From positions 8,597,001-8,661,000 of the forward strand of contig NZ_CP117866.1 in the NCBI RefSeq assembly GCF_028736035.1: a stretch of DNA of 64,000 bases, written 5' to 3'. Positions 61,601 through 64,000 of the stretch are shown here, piece after piece. The position numbers and the translations under genes are program-made. This DNA is from Streptomyces sp. T12 (lineage in GTDB: Bacteria; Actinomycetota; Actinomycetes; Streptomycetales; Streptomycetaceae). The notes under the pieces are model-generated. The model was not told the origin of the DNA. It saw nothing but the letters and a program-made list of their open reading frames with translations, and did not search any database. Position 1 is the stretch's first letter. Each line of letters starts with the position of its first letter.

Positions 61601-63190
61601 TCACCCGTGATCCTTCTTCGGGTGCTTGGAGTGGTCGGTCTTCTTGGAGTGGTCGGGCTTCTTGGGGTCCGGCTTCTTGGGGTGGTCCGGCTTCTTGGGG
61701 TGTGCGGGGTAGGCGGGCTTGCTCGGGAGCTTGGGCTTGGCCGGGTAGGCCGGCTTGGCCGGGAGCTTGGGCTTGGCCGGAAGGGCTGGCTTCGCGGGGA
61801 GTGCGGGCTTGGCCGGAAGGGCTGGCTTCGCGGGGAGTGCGGGCTTGGCGGGGAGTGCTGGCTTGGCCGGGAGTGCGGGCTTGGCCGGGAGTGCGGGCTT
61901 GGCCGGAAGGGCTGGCTTCGCGGGGAGTGCGGGCTTGGCGGGGAGTGCGGGCTTGGCCGGGAGTGCTGGCTTGGCCGGGAGTGCGGGCTTGGCCGGAAGG
62001 GCTGGCTTCGCGGGGAGTGCGGGCTTGGCGGGGAGTGCGGGCTTGGCCGGGAGTGCGGGCTTCACCGGAAGGGCGGGCTTGGCGGGAAGGGCTGGCTTGG
62101 CCGGGAGTGCTGGCTTGGCCGGGAGTGCGGGCTTGGCCGGAAGGGCTGGCTTCGCCGGGAGTGCGGGCTTGGCGGGAAGGGCTGGCTTGGCCGGGAGCTT
62201 GGGCTTGGCCGGGAGCGCTGGCTTGGCCGGGAGTGCGGGCTTGGCCGGGAGCTTGGGCTTGGCCGGAAGGGCTGGCTTCGCGGGGAGCGCGGGCTTCGCG
62301 GGGAGTGCGGGCTTCGCGGGGAGTGCGGGCTTGGCCGGGAGTGCTGGCTTGGCCGGGAGTGCTGGCTTCACCGGAAGGGCGGGCTTGGCGGGAAGGGCTG
62401 GCTTGGCCGGGAGCTTGGGCTTGGCCGGGAGCGCTGGCTTGGCCGGGAGTGCGGGCTTGGCCGGGAGCTTGGGCTTGGCCGGAAGGGCTGGCTTCGCGGG
62501 GAGTGCGGGCTTGGCGGGGAGTGCGGGCTTGGCCGGGAGTGCGGGCTTCACCGGAAGGGCTGGCTTGGCCGGGAGCTTGGGCTTGGCCGGAAGGGCTGGC
62601 TTCGCGGGGAGCGCGGGCTTGGCCGGGAGCGCGGGCTTCACCGGAAGGGCTGGCTTGGCCGGGAGCTTGGGCTTGGCCGGAAGGGCTGGCTTCGCGGGGA
62701 GCGCGGGCTTGGCCGGGAGCGCGGGCTTGGTCGGGAGCGCGGGCTTGGTCGGAAGCTTCGGCTTGACCGGGTGGACGGGCTTGGCCGGGAGCTCGGGCTT
62801 GACCGGGTGGACGGGGTGCACCGGGTGGGCGGGCTTGGCCGGCAGTACGGGCTTGACCGGGTGTACCGGGAGCTCGGGCTTGACCGGGTGCTCGGGCTTC
62901 ACCGGGTATACCGGGTGCTCGGGCTTGACCGGGTATACCGGGTGCTCGGGCTTGACCGGGTGTACCGGGTGCTCGGGTTTGACCGGGTGCTCGGGCTTGA
63001 CCGGGTGTACCGGGTGGACCGGCTTGCTCCCGTGTGCCGGGTGGGCGGGCTTCGCCGGGTACGGCGGATGCGGGGTCTTGTGGTCGTCGTTGGCGTAGGC
63101 GGTTCCCGCGCTCGTCAGCGCGGCTGCGGCGAGCACGGCAGCCGTGGCGGCCGACGCCAGAACGGATCGCCATCTCGGCGATGTCGTCAT
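61601..63190 (-). CDS. Secreted KPALPA-repeat protein
   Basis: 529 residues from ATG 63190 (GAGGAG upstream; a GTG at 63199 is the alternative). Signal peptide SVLASAATAAVLAAAALTSAGTAYA. The N-terminal mature part has Pro/His/Lys repeats (HPVKPEHPV), then roughly 60 hexapeptides of the type KPALPA or KPKLPA run to about residue 490, and the end is Lys/His/Pro rich. The protein is strongly basic and should form an extended polyproline-type rod in the cell wall. The 18-nt DNA unit is recent-looking, with higher-order blocks. Function is not known. Confidence 0.8.
   Translation of the reverse strand: MTTSPRWRSVLASAATAAVLAAAALTSAGTAYANDDHKTPHPPYPAKPAHPAHGSKPVHPVHPVKPEHPVKPEHPVHPVKPEHPVYPVKPEHPVYPVKPEHPVKPELPVHPVKPVLPAKPAHPVHPVHPVKPELPAKPVHPVKPKLPTKPALPTKPALPAKPALPAKPALPAKPKLPAKPALPVKPALPAKPALPAKPALPAKPKLPAKPALPVKPALPAKPALPAKPALPAKPALPAKPKLPAKPALPAKPALPAKPKLPAKPALPAKPALPVKPALPAKPALPAKPALPAKPALPAKPALPAKPALPAKPKLPAKPALPAKPALPAKPKLPAKPALPAKPALPAKPALPAKPALPAKPALPAKPALPAKPALPVKPALPAKPALPAKPALPAKPALPAKPALPAKPALPAKPALPAKPALPAKPALPAKPALPAKPALPAKPALPAKPALPAKPALPAKPALPAKPALPAKPKLPAKPAYPAKPKLPSKPAYPAHPKKPDHPKKPDPKKPDHSKKTDHSKHPKKDHG
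61755..62760 (-). repeat. 18-nt coding tandem repeats
   Basis: Units of the type GGGAGTGCGGGCTTGGCC (plus-strand view), with higher-order blocks ending GGAAGGGCTGGCTTCGC. The multiple of 3 keeps the frame and also keeps several plus-strand frames open. Confidence 0.85.
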
Positions 63191-63399
63191 CTTCTCCACT
63201 CTCCTCGACTTGGTTCAGGGCCTCGTGACGGTTGGTCAGCACCAAGAGCCGGACAGTGGATGGATAGGAAATGGGTAGATATGAATAACGCCTCGACGGT
63301 CATTAGCCACCGGATGGTGTAGCGCGGCACACCAGTTGGCCCGTGCGGTGGGCCAACTGCCGTGAGACGACAACTGCCCGAAACGACCCACCGGTGTCC

Positions 63400-63690
63400 G
63401 ATGGGTCGGCGCGTCCGACCAGGGGCCAGGACCTGGCAGAGGAGGGCGCTCGCGACCAGCCCGGCGACGAAGAACGACCAGGTAGCCGGTGGCGGCGCTG
63501 GTGGAGAGGGTGTTGAGCAGCGCCGTGCCGAGGCCCGCCACGACGACGGGTGGCGAGGCCGCCGCCCTTGCCGCCAGCGGCAGCAGCGGGTGGGGCGAAC
63601 GGGTCTGCCACCACGTGCACACGGCGAGGAGGGCACCGCCCGCGAGCAGGAAGCCTCGGGTGGCGGCGGACCTCAGTGGCCAAAGCGGAC
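63400..63690 (-). pseudogene. MFS transporter fragment
   Basis: Minus-strand sequence like RGFLLAGGALLAVCTWWQT, then PLLPLAARAAASPPVVVAGLGTALLNTLSTSAATGYLVVL, matches the middle helices of EmrB/QacA-type transporters. There is no start, no N-terminal half, and the frame decays on both sides. Confidence 0.55.
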
Positions 63691-63770
63691 AAGGGGAGGC
63701 GAGAGGTGCGGGAAAGACGGGAGGCCGCGGCGGTCAGCCCTTCACGCGGGCCGGTCGGTCGTGATCGCCG

Positions 63771-64000
63771 GTGGTCGGCGAGGCTGCGCAGACCTTCGCA
63801 CGTGACTCCGACCCCCGTCGCGCGTTCCAACCCCCCGACCCCGACCCCGACCCCGGCTCGGTGACCCTCCCCTCCGACTTCCGCCTCACCTTCTACGACG
63901 CGGCAGGCCACGAGCTGGGTCGGTTCGGCGACGACAAGGCCCCGGGGCCGCGACTCCCCGCTACCGTAAGCCGGTTGCCGCAAGCGGACGGGCGGACGGG
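63771..64000 (+). CDS. Possible N-terminal part of a sensor histidine kinase (window edge)
   Basis: From GTG 63771 the frame is open to the end of the window. PDPDPDPGSVTLPSDFRLTFYDAAGHELGRFGDDKAPGPRLPATV resembles the sensor segment of Streptomyces histidine kinases, between the first and second membrane helices. The first membrane helix is not visible upstream, so this may be a fragment rather than a whole gene. Low certainty. Confidence 0.35.
   Translation, partial: MVGEAAQTFARDSDPRRAFQPPDPDPDPGSVTLPSDFRLTFYDAAGHELGRFGDDKAPGPRLPATVSRLPQADGRT

Noticed and set aside
61562..63322. Three long plus-strand frames opposite the KPALPA gene
   Set aside because: The 18-nt repeat keeps all frames free of stops; only the minus-strand frame has a signal peptide and ribosome site.

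Overview
The window is high-GC actinobacterial chromosome and almost certainly comes from a Streptomyces or close relative. The evidence is third-position G/C bias in every real gene, GTG/TTG starts with GGAGG-type ribosome sites, several SpoIIE-type phosphatases with HATPase partners, an IdeR/DmdR-type iron box, a DUF2637 protein and Streptomyces-type dispersed hairpin repeats. From memory, the left end (alditol oxidase, 2-hydroxyacid dehydrogenase, RsgA, Ada-AlkA, Ogt) looks like an arrangement in S. coelicolor; I could not check this.

Layout. 0-9 kb: alditol oxidase, a 2-hydroxyacid dehydrogenase, a radical-SAM protein with an unusual cysteine spacing, a membrane protein joining a sigma-like/zinc-finger cytoplasmic part to an extracellular cellulose-binding domain, a 23-residue leader ORF before rsgA, and an alkylation-repair pair (Ada-AlkA fusion and Ogt). 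9.1-10.4 kb: an IS481-family element directly abutting a 232-bp MITE-like element, with CTAG at every junction. 10.5-21.5 kb: regulators and membrane or secreted proteins (DUF456, HTH regulator, PP2C-like pseudophosphatase candidate, membrane-tethered HTH protein, HATPase, DUF2637, iron-box-controlled FhuF-like protein, GntR, TPR protein). 21.7-30.5 kb: purine catabolism: PucR divergent from a three-subunit xanthine dehydrogenase, an NCS2/AzgA purine permease and XdhC.

30.4-38.1 kb: a lone LanC-like protein, a methyltransferase/SRPBCC pair, two secreted GH43 arabinan-active enzymes with different carbohydrate-binding modules, and a broken flavin amine oxidase gene. 38.1-47.7 kb: four SpoIIE-type phosphatases around an IclR regulator, probably a set of anti-anti-sigma switches. 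47.7-49.9 kb: an EmrB/QacA-type efflux pump and its MarR regulator.

49.9-60.7 kb: a nine-gene minus-strand catabolic operon (two FAH-fold enzymes, cyclase/formamidase-like hydrolase, FAD monooxygenase, ACMSD-like amidohydrolase, extradiol-type dioxygenase, SDR and the two subunits of a 3-oxoacid CoA-transferase) with a divergent LysR regulator and an MFS transporter. It reads as a complete aromatic ring hydroxylation, meta-cleavage and CoA-activation route of unknown substrate, and is the best candidate here for an undescribed pathway.

60.7-64 kb: decayed DNA (remnants of a LysE/LysR pair, an MFS fragment and a possible sensor-kinase fragment cut by the window edge) around a roughly 530-residue secreted protein built of KPALPA hexapeptides. 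No rRNA, tRNA, CRISPR array or phage module was seen.
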